From NCBI GenBank assembly GCA_009911185.1, contig QXWW01000026.1:1-57217 (forward strand): 57,217 nucleotides of DNA, written 5' to 3'. This document shows, in pieces, positions 43,441-50,911 of this stretch. This DNA is from Lachnospiraceae bacterium. GTDB lineage: Bacteria; Bacillota; Clostridia; Lachnospirales; Lachnospiraceae. Within the stretch, counting starts at the first letter, position 1. Every line of letters starts with the position of its first letter. The position numbers and the translations under genes were made by a program. The notes below the pieces were generated by a model that was not told where the DNA came from, ran no database searches, and saw only the letters and a program-made list of their open reading frames with translations.

Positions 43441-43632
43441 AATTACATACCTCCAAATGTTCTATATATTAGAACATTTATAATATAAATTCCGAAAATG
43501 GCACAAAATCAGCACAAAACAACAACACTTAAATTTTCTCTGCTATAATGTGCTTATATCGGAACAAATAATATATGTTCTGATAACAGAATACCACTTG
43601 CAAGTGAATATGTCAACAACAACAATTTATAT
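43441..43632. promoter_or_regulatory. Divergent control region with two TGTTCT/AGAACA operators
   Basis: Operator 1 (43455-43479) is a 25-bp palindrome with arms AAATGTTCTA and TAGAACATTT and overlaps the repressor's ribosome site. Operator 2 (43557-43585) has half-sites TATCGGAACA and TGTTCTGATA and lies just after an extended -10 box, TGCTATAAT (43541-43549), that would drive the rightward genes. The shared half-site suggests one protein binds both, as in a lysis-lysogeny switch. Confidence 0.75.
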
Positions 43633-43647
43633 ATGGAGGTAATTTTA

Positions 43648-43836
43648 ATGTGCAATAAAAATATTTGCAACAAGGATATTAGAGAATATGCAAAAAACAA
43701 TGGTATACCGTTATGGAGAATAGCGTCAAAACTCGGTATTAATGATGGGAATTTTAGCAGGAAATTAAGGGTTGAATTGTCAGAGGAAAAGAAAACTGAA
43801 ATCAGAGCAATCATTGATAGCTTGACAGCAGAATAA
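43648..43836 (+). CDS. Cro-like small helix-turn-helix protein
   Basis: This 62-residue protein has a compact helix-turn-helix (DIREYAKNNGIPLWRIASKLGINDGNFSRKL) followed by one helix. It is the first rightward gene, opposite the repressor, so a Cro-type antagonist is likely. The ATG at 43648 is chosen because GGAGG lies 8 nt upstream; an ATG at 43633 overlaps that site. It leads a tight run of genes to the primase. Confidence 0.7.
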   Translation: MCNKNICNKDIREYAKNNGIPLWRIASKLGINDGNFSRKLRVELSEEKKTEIRAIIDSLTAE

Positions 43837-43849
43837 AGGCGGTGGAGAT

Positions 43850-44065
43850 ATGGTAGAGAATAATTCAACCTTAACAGTCGCACAGGTAGCGGCGGTTTTG
43901 CACAAGGATAATCAGACTATCCGCTATTTACTGGATAATAGGCTTGTATCGTGGGGAATGGCATACCGTAGACGAGGGAGCAAGCGAAAATCCTATATTA
44001 TTTATGCGGACAAGTTCACAGCCGAGACGGGCATTAAGATTGCGGAAAGAGGGGTATCTGAATGA
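43850..44065 (+). CDS. Excisionase-like winged-helix protein
   Basis: This 71-residue basic protein has a MerR/AlpA/Xis-like opening: LTVAQVAAVLHKDNQTIRYLLDNRLVSWG, followed by RRRGSKRKSYIIYADKF. Such proteins direct the integrase to excise the element and may also regulate. It lies 13 bp after the Cro-like gene and overlaps the next gene by 4 bp. GGTGGAG precedes the ATG. The excisionase role is inferred from fold and location. Confidence 0.7.
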   Translation: MVENNSTLTVAQVAAVLHKDNQTIRYLLDNRLVSWGMAYRRRGSKRKSYIIYADKFTAETGIKIAERGVSE

Positions 44066-44256
44066 ATATTTTTAAGAGATACCGATTGAAGAAACAGCAG
44101 AAAGCGTTAATGCAGAAACGTGAGATTTATGAACGCTTGCAGACAGAACATAGTAATAATGAATACTGCTATAGATATATACAACGAAAAATGGATGCCC
44201 TTGACGAACAAGCCGAACATATAAGGGGAATTTTAGAGGGGCGGTGGAACGAATGA
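44062..44256 (+). CDS. Small basic coiled-coil protein
   Basis: This 64-residue protein is almost wholly helical and charged (FKRYRLKKQQKALMQKREIYERL, DALDEQAEHIRGILEGRW). No family is recognised. It overlaps both neighbours by 4 bp (ATGA at each junction), so it is translated with the excisionase-like gene and the primase and may be a replication accessory. Confidence 0.6.
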   Translation: MNIFKRYRLKKQQKALMQKREIYERLQTEHSNNEYCYRYIQRKMDALDEQAEHIRGILEGRWNE

Positions 44257-46556
44257 CAGATAATGAAATCTTTGAAAGTAATCTGCTGCCCTTTAAGATA
44301 ATGAAACGCTATGGAACTAAAGCACAATGCAGATGCCCGGCACATGATGATAAACACGCTTCATTGACAATCACAAAAGGCAGGAAGTGTACGTTGTTCT
44401 ACTGTCATGCAGGGTGTAGTGTTGATGAAATCTTAGGAGCGGTTGGACTTGAAAAGAAAGATACCTTTTATGATGTAGAGCCAAGAAGTCCAAACTGGCG
44501 AGCCTATGTAGAGGGCAGAGAGAAACGCAAAATTGAAGCGGTTTACAACTATGTTTCTATTAACGGTGCTTATGCCTTTACAAAGATTAGGTGCGAGGAA
44601 AAGAAAATCATCTATGGCAAATTGCAGAATGACCGCTTTACATACGGTTTGGGGCATGATGTAGGCAGAAAGAGTTATAAGGCTATCTATGGAAGCCTAC
44701 AAGCCATAAATAAGGCGATTGCAGAGGGCAGACCTATTTTTATACCAGAGGGCGAAAAAGATGTTGATACGCTGATAAAAAGAGGTTACACAGCTTTTAC
44801 TTATGGCGGTGTAAATGATTGGCAGTCAGACTTTGCTACATTGGTGCAGGGTGCAGAGGTTTTCATATTGGCAGATAATGACGAGCCGGGAAAGCGTGTT
44901 GCTGAAACTATCCAGAATGACATTAAAGCAGTTGTCAAGAGTAGCAAAATTATTGTACCCATGCCGGACACGCCCAAAGCAGATATAACAGACTATTTTA
45001 ATGCAGGGCATAGAAAGCAGGAGTTTGAACAGTTGCTACAGCAGGAACAGAATACCGTTAAAGAAACCGTAAGGGAGGGTGTAGCAAACCACGACACCCC
45101 TATAAAGGCACAGGGGCAGCAGGACAAGGCTTTAGAACAGATTTTGAGGAATTTACATGCTGAAAGGTACGAAACATCAGATAAGGGCTTTGGGCGGCTA
45201 TTTGCAGATGTATTTAAGGACAAGCACAGATATAATCCATCACGAAAAGATTTTATGCGATATGACGGTAAAAGGTGGATTGATGATATTGAGGGTTTGA
45301 GTGCGAGGGCATCAGCAAAAGCCTTATCAGATGCACTTGTCAGATATGCTGTAAATGTTGATACAGAGGGCAAATATTTAAAGGCAGTAGCGGCACTATG
45401 CAATATCAGAAACAGAAATAATATGCTACAGGACAGCAAAGATGTGTACTTTTTTGATAATGAACAGTTAGATACAAATGATTATTTTCTGAATGTGCAG
45501 AACGGTACACTTGATTTAACGGAGGATAGTCCTAAGTTTGTGGAGCACAGCCCGGATATGCTTCTTTCAAAGGTATGCAATGCTGAATACAATCCTGCTG
45601 CCGATTGCAAAGAATGGAAGAAATTTCTATTGGAAATTATGCAGGACGATAAGGAGAAGATATTATATCTCCAAAAGATAGCAGGGCTTTCATTGACCGG
45701 GAACACAGAGCAGGAAACTTGTTTTATTCTCTACGGAAGTACGACACGAAACGGAAAAAGTACGTTTTGCGAAACTTTAATATATCTGTTAGGCGATTAT
45801 GCGTTGACAATGAAGCCGGAAAGCCTTGCAATAAAGCAAAATCTTGACAGCAGACAAGCAAGCGGAGATATAGCACGGTTGGCAGGGTGTAGGTTCTGTA
45901 ATGCAAGTGAGCCGCCAAAAAGAATGTTGTTTGATACAGCTTTATTAAAATCTTTGTTGGGTAGGGATTCGATCACAGCAAGGCATCTACACCAGAGGGA
46001 ATTTAGCTTTATTCCTAAGTTTAAATTAGTGATAAACACAAATTATTTACCAACGATTACAGATGATACGGTTTTCAGTTCCGGCAGAATAAATGTTATC
46101 AGCTTTGATAGGCATTTTGAGCCACAGGAGCAGGACAAAGACCTAAAGAACCGATTGAGAGATAAACAGGAACTATCCGGCATTTTGAATTGGTGCATTG
46201 AGGGATTGCGGTTATATCGTGCAGAGGGGTTGAAGCCACCGGCAGCAGTGCAGACCGCAACCGATACCTACAGGACGGACAGCGACAAAATAGGTAACTT
46301 TATCAATGAATGTCTGACTAAGACAGGCAGGAACAGCAAAGCAAAAGATATTTATGAAGCCTATACGAAGTGGTGTGAGGATAATGGCTACGGTTGTGAA
46401 AACAAAGGAAATTTCTTTGCGGAACTTAAAACAAAGGGCTTGTTTATGAACAGCGGAACGGTTGAGGGCAAGACTGTAAGGAATATCGTCAAAGGCTATA
46501 CGGTGGAAACGGATTTTATCAAATATGAGGGGCAAGAACCGCTGCCTTTTGACTAA
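44253..46556 (+). CDS. Primase-helicase (CHC2-like, Toprim, SF3/D5 helicase)
   Basis: This 767-residue replication protein begins with a CHC2-like zinc finger (CRCPAHDDKHASL...LFYCHAGC, residues 26-55). A Toprim domain follows (FIPEGEKDVDTLI with the DxD-type segment ILADNDEPGKR). A long D5_N region comes next, then a superfamily 3 helicase with Walker A GSTTRNGKST (495-504), Walker B-like region and the arginine-rich VINTNYLPTITDDTVFSSGRINVISF. A C-terminal winged-helix part resembles P4/D5 primases. It should open the origin, prime and unwind for autonomous replication of the excised element. The ATG at 44253 overlaps the previous stop. Confidence 0.92.
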   Translation: MTDNEIFESNLLPFKIMKRYGTKAQCRCPAHDDKHASLTITKGRKCTLFYCHAGCSVDEILGAVGLEKKDTFYDVEPRSPNWRAYVEGREKRKIEAVYNYVSINGAYAFTKIRCEEKKIIYGKLQNDRFTYGLGHDVGRKSYKAIYGSLQAINKAIAEGRPIFIPEGEKDVDTLIKRGYTAFTYGGVNDWQSDFATLVQGAEVFILADNDEPGKRVAETIQNDIKAVVKSSKIIVPMPDTPKADITDYFNAGHRKQEFEQLLQQEQNTVKETVREGVANHDTPIKAQGQQDKALEQILRNLHAERYETSDKGFGRLFADVFKDKHRYNPSRKDFMRYDGKRWIDDIEGLSARASAKALSDALVRYAVNVDTEGKYLKAVAALCNIRNRNNMLQDSKDVYFFDNEQLDTNDYFLNVQNGTLDLTEDSPKFVEHSPDMLLSKVCNAEYNPAADCKEWKKFLLEIMQDDKEKILYLQKIAGLSLTGNTEQETCFILYGSTTRNGKSTFCETLIYLLGDYALTMKPESLAIKQNLDSRQASGDIARLAGCRFCNASEPPKRMLFDTALLKSLLGRDSITARHLHQREFSFIPKFKLVINTNYLPTITDDTVFSSGRINVISFDRHFEPQEQDKDLKNRLRDKQELSGILNWCIEGLRLYRAEGLKPPAAVQTATDTYRTDSDKIGNFINECLTKTGRNSKAKDIYEAYTKWCEDNGYGCENKGNFFAELKTKGLFMNSGTVEGKTVRNIVKGYTVETDFIKYEGQEPLPFD

Positions 46557-46773
46557 GAAAAATGGAAATGTGTAAATTTGTGCAAAGTAAATGTAAATTT
46601 CCTATAAGGGTTTAACTTTAGAATGTCACATTTGAAATGCACATTTTTACACAGTCCTATAAAAATCCAGTAAAATCAACGGTTTCAAGCACTTTAATAA
46701 AATGAAGTGTGCAAAATGAATGTAAGCAATTTTACGGTTTTTGTAACGGAATTTCAGAGAGTGAGGTATCAAT
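46557..46773. promoter_or_regulatory. Iteron-like candidate replication origin
   Basis: This A/T-rich gap after the primase gene holds four exact copies of TGTGYAAA: 46569-46576, 46579-46586, 46646-46653 (inverted) and 46708-46715, plus near copies (ATGTAAA at 46591, AATGTAAG near 46720). Origins of staphylococcal islands lie next to the replication gene and contain such repeats. It also must contain the promoter of the following genes. Confidence 0.5.
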
Positions 46774-47052
46774 ATGACTAACAAAGACATTGATATGATA
46801 CAAGAAAATATTCGCAGGGATTCATTTAAAAATGAGTATTGGGGATTGTATCAAGATGTTTGGAATTTTCACAAGAAATATTCAAATGTACAGACAGATG
46901 ATGCGTACTGGGAGGCGGTAGTTGATGAAAGTGGACAGATAGCAAAAAAATATGATAACCGCAAATTGGCGATTGCTTTATTATTGGCAGTCATTGATGA
47001 ACTGGAACGGATTTATAAGGAGATGATGAAAAATGCAGACACAGCAGTATAA
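46774..47052 (+). CDS. Acidic protein of unknown function
   Basis: This 92-residue helical protein (YWGLYQDVWNFHKKYSNVQTDDAYWEAVVDES, then LAIALLLAVIDELERIYKEMM) resembles small conserved proteins of clostridial phages, but I cannot name its family. It is the first gene of the second rightward set, after the candidate origin. It overlaps the HNH gene by 20 bp, so the two are co-translated. GTGAGGT precedes the ATG. Confidence 0.6.
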   Translation: MTNKDIDMIQENIRRDSFKNEYWGLYQDVWNFHKKYSNVQTDDAYWEAVVDESGQIAKKYDNRKLAIALLLAVIDELERIYKEMMKNADTAV

Positions 47053-47278
47053 AGATTATATGCGTAGTGATGAATGGGAAGCTAAGAAACAGGAACGCAT
47101 AGCCATAGATGGCGGTTGCGTGATGTGTGGCAGACCAATAAACAGGATTAGGAGCGTACAAGTACATCATATCACTTATGCCAGATTAGGCAATGAGAAT
47201 GTACTGACAGACCTTTGTACTCTTTGCGGTTCGTGCCATAAGAAGATACACGCTTATTACAATCGCAAGAGGGCATGA
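47033..47278 (+). CDS. HNH endonuclease
   Basis: This 81-residue nuclease has the HNH motif with zinc cysteines: CVMC, the catalytic VHHITYARLGNENVLTDL, and CGSCHKKIH. Phage HNH proteins located next to terminase genes take part in cutting DNA for packaging (cos type). Its position just upstream of a TerS-like gene in a satellite fits that role, which is inference. AAGGAGATG lies upstream of the ATG. It is short and probably complete. Confidence 0.88.
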   Translation: MQTQQYKDYMRSDEWEAKKQERIAIDGGCVMCGRPINRIRSVQVHHITYARLGNENVLTDLCTLCGSCHKKIHAYYNRKRA

Positions 47279-47361
47279 AAGACCAAGTACAACGCACAAT
47301 CTTAACATCATAAAAAGAAATTAAAAAATATAGCTGAAAATCAGCAGAAAAGAGGTAAAAC

Positions 47362-47892
47362 ATGGCAAAAAACAGTTATCCACAAGGGCAGATTGACGAT
47401 ATGGAGCCGTCAGCAGTGCAGGAAATAGTTACATCATTAAAGCAGTTGCACGATAGGGGCAAGCCGGAAACAGACGAGGAAATCAAGCAGAGAATTGAAG
47501 AATATTTTTCGTTCTGCCAACAGTCCAGCATCAGACCGGGCATAGAAAGCCTTTGTATGGCATTGCATATCAGCCGGACAACACTTTTTAACTGGAATAA
47601 TGGAACAAATTGCAGTAAGGAATGTAAAGAGCTTATACAGTCCGCAAAGGCATTTATAGGAGCATTTATTGAACAAGCTATGTTAGGCGGCAAAATCAGC
47701 CCTCCAAGCGGTATCTTTTTAATGAAAAATTGGTTGTCTTATAAAGATGCTATCAGCATTGAGGAAAGCATACCGAACAAAGAAGAACACCGTATATTGA
47801 CAGCAGACCAGCTCCCACGGCTGGACGGTTCCGGGGATACGCCAGGCGGCAGTATAAGCACTTTACCACAGCTTGGAGGGGAGGAAGATTGA
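47362..47892 (+). CDS. Terminase small subunit-like protein
   Basis: This 176-residue protein has a helix-turn-helix region (IRPGIESLCMALHISRTTLFNWNNG) followed by helices and the segment AFIEQAMLGGKISPPSGIFLMKNWLSYKDA, typical of phage small terminase (TerS) proteins that recognise the packaging site. The C-terminal tail is proline/glycine-rich. No large terminase is present, so a satellite TerS would redirect a helper phage's packaging motor to the element DNA. The assignment is by pattern. A phage-type replisome organiser is the alternative. AGAGGTAAA precedes the ATG. Confidence 0.75.
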   Translation: MAKNSYPQGQIDDMEPSAVQEIVTSLKQLHDRGKPETDEEIKQRIEEYFSFCQQSSIRPGIESLCMALHISRTTLFNWNNGTNCSKECKELIQSAKAFIGAFIEQAMLGGKISPPSGIFLMKNWLSYKDAISIEESIPNKEEHRILTADQLPRLDGSGDTPGGSISTLPQLGGEED

Positions 47893-47893
47893 T

Positions 47894-48154
47894 TTGACGT
47901 TTAAAAACCATGTTGAAGATGTTTTGAAAGAAGAAATTAACAGTACGATTAGGCAGCAGGGCTATATTCTGGAAACCGAATTTTGCAATAAGGTATGTGA
48001 AAAATATAGTTTTGCTCTATATACGGTTCGCCCTGTACTTAGGAGAATTTATCCCGAAATGTCGTTAATGAAAAGGCGTATGTCGGACGAATTAAAAACA
48101 TTTTACCGATTGGAAGTTAAAGGTTGTCCGATTGTGTATATGCCAACGACATAA
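47894..48154 (+). CDS. Small protein of unknown function
   Basis: This protein of about 86 residues follows the TerS-like gene and starts within 2 bp of its stop. No ATG is available. A TTG at 47894 with GGGGAGG 7 nt upstream is the likely start; TTG at 47873 would extend it by seven residues. It has a basic helical stretch (LYTVRPVLRRIYPEMSLMKRRM) and no recognised family. Very close spacing suggests a TerS partner or assembly factor. Confidence 0.5.
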   Translation: MTFKNHVEDVLKEEINSTIRQQGYILETEFCNKVCEKYSFALYTVRPVLRRIYPEMSLMKRRMSDELKTFYRLEVKGCPIVYMPTT

Positions 48155-48178
48155 AGCATTGAGAAATGAGGTAAAAAG

Positions 48179-48571
48179 ATGGACTACGTAAAAATGGAAC
48201 AAATTTATAACAGAGTTTACAGTACACCGCCAAATAGCCCAGAACGTGCGGCAAGATTGGCAGAGTTGAGCGAGGAAGATAACGCCGCCTTGTATGATTA
48301 TTCGGTGGGTTTGTTATCTGGCAGAATAAAGAAAAATGGAGGTAATGCAGAAATGGAAAAAGAACAAAGAAGCTATGAGTGGTACAAGAAGAAAATGGAA
48401 GAAGCCGACATTGGAAACATGAAAATCATAAGTCAATTTTCGTTTGACTGTCCTGCACTGTATCAGTCTTATCGAGAAAGATATATGAAAGAGCAGGACG
48501 AACAAAGGGCATTGAGAAATAGACAGTTAGGCGAAAACAAACACAGAAATAAACCGTATTCAATGCGATAA
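48179..48571 (+). CDS. Charged protein of unknown function
   Basis: This 130-residue, strongly charged, helical protein (SPERAARLAELSEEDNAALYDY, YKKKMEEADIGNMKIISQF) may form a coiled coil. No family is recognised. It sits in the operon behind the TerS-like gene. An internal ribosome site, GGAGGT before ATG 48353, could allow a shorter product. Confidence 0.55.
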   Translation: MDYVKMEQIYNRVYSTPPNSPERAARLAELSEEDNAALYDYSVGLLSGRIKKNGGNAEMEKEQRSYEWYKKKMEEADIGNMKIISQFSFDCPALYQSYRERYMKEQDEQRALRNRQLGENKHRNKPYSMR

Positions 48572-48586
48572 TGGGAGGTAAACAGC

Positions 48587-48829
48587 ATGACTTTTGAAGA
48601 ATGGAAGAAAATCAAGGCTATCCGGGGCGAGGATAATCGGAAAATTATCAGAGATTTTGAAAGAAGCAATCCCGGACTTGCGGCATTGTTCGCACAAAAA
48701 GAACAGGACGAAATAGAAAAAATGCGGCAGATAATGACGGAGCCGGACAGAAAAGAGCGTTGGAAGCAGATAGCAAAAGCAACATATAACCCCGAATTTG
48801 CAGCCCGTAGGCGGCGAGAAGAAATGTAG
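48587..48829 (+). CDS. Charged protein of unknown function
   Basis: This 80-residue helical protein (MTFEEWKKIKAIRGEDNRKII, DRKERWKQIAKATYNPEFAARRRREEM) has GGGAGG at ideal distance from its ATG. No family is recognised. Size and charge resemble small phage morphogenesis or capsid-remodelling proteins, but this is only a resemblance. It is part of the same operon, 15 bp after the previous gene. Confidence 0.55.
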   Translation: MTFEEWKKIKAIRGEDNRKIIRDFERSNPGLAALFAQKEQDEIEKMRQIMTEPDRKERWKQIAKATYNPEFAARRRREEM

Positions 48830-48847
48830 AAAGAGAGGAAAAACATC

Positions 48848-49129
48848 ATGGAATACAAAAAGGAGCAGAAAACCGCACCTTTGCGGAATCAAAACAATGT
48901 AAAGGCATATCGCATTTTGGATATTAAGGATAATCACTTATATTTTCAGTTGTGGCTAAATTCTGATGAACAAGGCAAGGTAAAGGCATCTATGCCGGAA
49001 GAATATCAAGTAGGAGAATATATTGATTTACAAGTAATCAGAAATAGCAGGACAAGCTATCAGATACACTTGTTAGGAAAGACACCAGTAGCTTTTATTC
49101 CTGCTGATGGGCGAAACATAGCAATATAG
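48848..49129 (+). CDS. Beta-rich small protein of unknown function
   Basis: This 93-residue protein has alternating hydrophobic strands (VKAYRILDIKDNHLYFQLWL, IDLQVIRNSRTSYQIHLLG), suggesting a small beta barrel. No family is recognised. AGAGAGGAAA precedes the ATG. It lies in the rightward operon 18 bp after the preceding gene and 9 bp before the next. Confidence 0.55.
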   Translation: MEYKKEQKTAPLRNQNNVKAYRILDIKDNHLYFQLWLNSDEQGKVKASMPEEYQVGEYIDLQVIRNSRTSYQIHLLGKTPVAFIPADGRNIAI

Positions 49130-49138
49130 GGGGATGTT

Positions 49139-49489
49139 ATGGATAAAGAAACAATCATAAATAATCTGCTTGCGAATTATGGGAAATATGGCATTACCAG
49201 AGCAGAGTTAGAACATAGCATAGATAGCGGAATGAATGACTATGATTTATCATTAGAAGCAATCTACAGCGGTTTGAGAATGAGCCTTGCATCTGCATTT
49301 AATGAGCATGAGTATTTCTCTTTAGATGATGTAATGGCGATAACCGGGGAGAGCAGGGAAGAACTTTTACAGCGGATAGAACAGTATCGGCAGGAACTGG
49401 CAGAAGCAGGGGAGAACCCGGATGATTATTTCAAGCCTGTAGAGCCACAGAGGGCAGTAGTCTATTACTTCCCTAACGGTTTGCATTAA
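49139..49489 (+). CDS. Acidic helical protein of unknown function
   Basis: This 116-residue acidic protein (MDKETIINNLLANYGKYGIT, YFSLDDVMAITGESREELLQRIEQYRQEL) includes a possible helix-turn-helix, VMAITGESREEL. No named family. It is the last gene of the rightward operon before the toxin module. GGGGGATG precedes the ATG. Confidence 0.55.
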   Translation: MDKETIINNLLANYGKYGITRAELEHSIDSGMNDYDLSLEAIYSGLRMSLASAFNEHEYFSLDDVMAITGESREELLQRIEQYRQELAEAGENPDDYFKPVEPQRAVVYYFPNGLH

Positions 49490-49502
49490 CGGTAAATTCT
49501 GC

Positions 49503-49632
49503 TTGAAACAAAAGCTAAAACATGATATAGTATAGATACAAAAGAGGAAACAACCGCCCACAAAGTGGTTGACCTCCAGTAGCAGTAAAGCCTACCTTCA
49601 CCGGGCAAGTGACAAGGTAGGCTTATTTATTT
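49503..49632 (+). ncRNA. Type I antitoxin RNA (promoter, antisense transcript, terminator)
   Basis: TTGAAA at 49503-49508 and TATAGT at 49526-49531 (17-bp spacer) would start a rightward transcript near 49538. It contains GGTTGACCTCCAGTAGCAG and ends at the AAGCCTACCTT/AAGGTAGGCTT stem (49588-49624) with a T-rich tail. This transcript faces the leftward toxin gene and shares its terminator stem, the arrangement of Fst/TxpA-type antitoxin RNAs. Confidence 0.75.
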
Positions 49633-49722
49633 TCGCTTATTGTTCCTATCTATGTAGGTAAGCAGTGCAACAAGAAACGTTCCGAAAAGAATTAACAGCG
49701 TTAAAACTTCGTATGTACTCAT
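49627..49722 (-). CDS. Type I toxin peptide (holin-like, 31 residues)
   Basis: The peptide begins MSTYEVLTLLILFGTFLVAL and ends YIDRNNKRK: a short polar start, one membrane span and a basic tail, as in the putative holin-like toxins of Firmicutes (TxpA/Fst-like group). Overproduced, such peptides damage the membrane. A very strong ribosome site, GGGGAGGTGG, lies 5 nt before the ATG, and an upstream CCTCCC can pair with it, which would hide it in the full-length mRNA. An antisense RNA is encoded opposite. The pair should stabilise the element by post-segregational killing. Confidence 0.85.
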   Translation of the reverse strand: MSTYEVLTLLILFGTFLVALLTYIDRNNKRK

Positions 49723-49792
49723 ATACACCACCTCCCCTCTTTTTCAAGTTTAGGGAGGCTACCACCTTGCAACACGATTGTTCCTCTCTGAT

Positions 49793-49821
49793 ATTCTACC
49801 ATATTCTTTGTTTTATGACAA
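49793..49821 (-). promoter_or_regulatory. Toxin promoter
   Basis: On the minus strand TTGTCA (49821-49816) and TAGAAT (49798-49793) are 17 bp apart. They give a leader of about 65 nt before the toxin ATG, containing the CCTCCC that can pair with the ribosome site. Confidence 0.75.
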
Positions 49822-49867
49822 TTACCTATCAATTTTTATCAATACTTCTTTATATGATTCACAAACC

Positions 49868-49962
49868 GTCAAAATATCTTTTCTTATTATTGTTGTTGTT
49901 AAAAGTGTCAAAATATATTGACAAATAGATTAAATGACAGTATAATGAAACTATCAAAATAT
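49868..49962 (+). promoter_or_regulatory. Consensus promoter with three TCAAAATAT repeats
   Basis: TTGACA (49918-49923), 17-bp spacer, TATAAT (49941-49946): a perfect consensus. TCAAAATAT occurs at 49868-49876, 49908-49916 and 49954-49962, upstream, beside and downstream of it. These are likely sites for a repressor, perhaps the recombinase encoded at 49998. Confidence 0.75.
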
Positions 49963-49997
49963 CTATAGTTTATTTGACAAAGAAAGGCGGTAGCATT

Positions 49998-50666
49998 ATG
50001 TGTAATGTATATAGTTATATGAGAATAAGTACATCAGAGGAAAGAGATTTACAGAAGTTTACCCGTCAAGAAAGTGCATTACAAAGGTATGCAAAAGAAA
50101 ATAGCATTGAATATCTGTTAGAGTTTAAAGAGGATAAAAGCGGAAAGAATTTTACAGAGCGTAAGCAATGGCAGAAATTAGAAAGCATAGTGCAGCCGGG
50201 AGATACGATTGTTTTTAAGGATATATGCCGGTTTACGAGAGAAGCAGAGCAGGGATATGTAAAATATATGGAACTGTTGAATAAAGGCGTTGAGTTAATT
50301 TTTATTGATAATCAGACAGTAAGTACACCATATATAAAGCAATTACTGAATGTAGCAAAAGCACAGAATTTAGTGGCAAGGACGAGCCTTGAAAGCACAG
50401 TAAAGCTATTGCTGATAGTGGAACTGGACAGGGCAGAGCAAGAACGAAAAATAACAGTTCAAAGAATTAAAGATGGAATTGAGGCAAGCAGTAAACGGAG
50501 TGGCAGAGTGACAGGAAAACTTGATAAGATGTCAGATGAATTAAAAGCAGATATACAATTATATATTAAGGACAGAAGTATAAAACAGATAGATTTGATG
50601 CAGAAGCATAACATTAGCAGGAATACATTAAAAAAGTATATTGAGATTGTAAAGAATGAAAAATAA
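49998..50666 (+). CDS. Serine recombinase (resolvase/invertase type)
   Basis: This 222-residue recombinase has the N-terminal catalytic domain of small serine recombinases: YSYMRIST with nucleophile Ser11, then a Q-x-R-type segment and GDTIVFKDICRFTREAEQG with the conserved arginines. It ends in a helix-turn-helix (IKQIDLMQKHNISRNTLKKY). It could resolve dimers or invert a segment. I found no clear invertible repeat pair. The ATG at 49998 with AAGGCGG upstream is preferred to earlier TTG starts. It has its own strong promoter and terminator, so it is a separate cargo unit in the island. Confidence 0.9.
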   Translation: MCNVYSYMRISTSEERDLQKFTRQESALQRYAKENSIEYLLEFKEDKSGKNFTERKQWQKLESIVQPGDTIVFKDICRFTREAEQGYVKYMELLNKGVELIFIDNQTVSTPYIKQLLNVAKAQNLVARTSLESTVKLLLIVELDRAEQERKITVQRIKDGIEASSKRSGRVTGKLDKMSDELKADIQLYIKDRSIKQIDLMQKHNISRNTLKKYIEIVKNEK

Positions 50667-50672
50667 TTGTTT

Positions 50673-50706
50673 AAGGGTATGTATTGAGTGCATACCCTTT
50701 TCTTTT
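50673..50706 (+). terminator. Terminator of the serine recombinase gene
   Basis: AAGGGTATG/CATACCCTT stem with a 9-nt loop, followed by TTTCTTTT. Confidence 0.85.
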
Positions 50707-50830
50707 GGCTATAGGCGGTAGGTGGGGGTTTTAGGTGAAATCACGCATACCCCCTACTAAGTGGGCTTTTCTGCCAGGCATTTTCAAAAAGGCTTAGTCC
50801 TGCTGCCAGTCTAAAAAATTTTTTTGAAAT
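50707..50830. other. GC-richer inverted-repeat patch of unknown role
   Basis: TAGGTGGGGGT (50719-50729) faces ACCCCCTA (50749-50756) across GAAATCACGCAT-like sequence, and is followed by GCCAGGCATTTTCAAAAAGG and TCCTGCTGCC. It is not coding. Such nested repeats occur at transfer origins and recombinase sites. I cannot choose between these. Confidence 0.35.
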
Positions 50831-50911
50831 ATACAAAAAGGCGGTTTTGTGATAAAATAATAAGAAATGCTTTTGCGAATTTAGAATTATTATTGAACCA
50901 GAAAGGTAGAT

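Noticed and set aside
49665-49928. Rightward 87-residue reading frame
   Set aside because: It overlaps the toxin gene and its promoter on the opposite strand, has no plausible ribosome site and no protein-like pattern.
49868-49962. CRISPR array from repeated TCAAAATAT
   Set aside because: Only three 9-bp repeats at unequal spacing around a promoter; too short and irregular for CRISPR. No cas gene is present.
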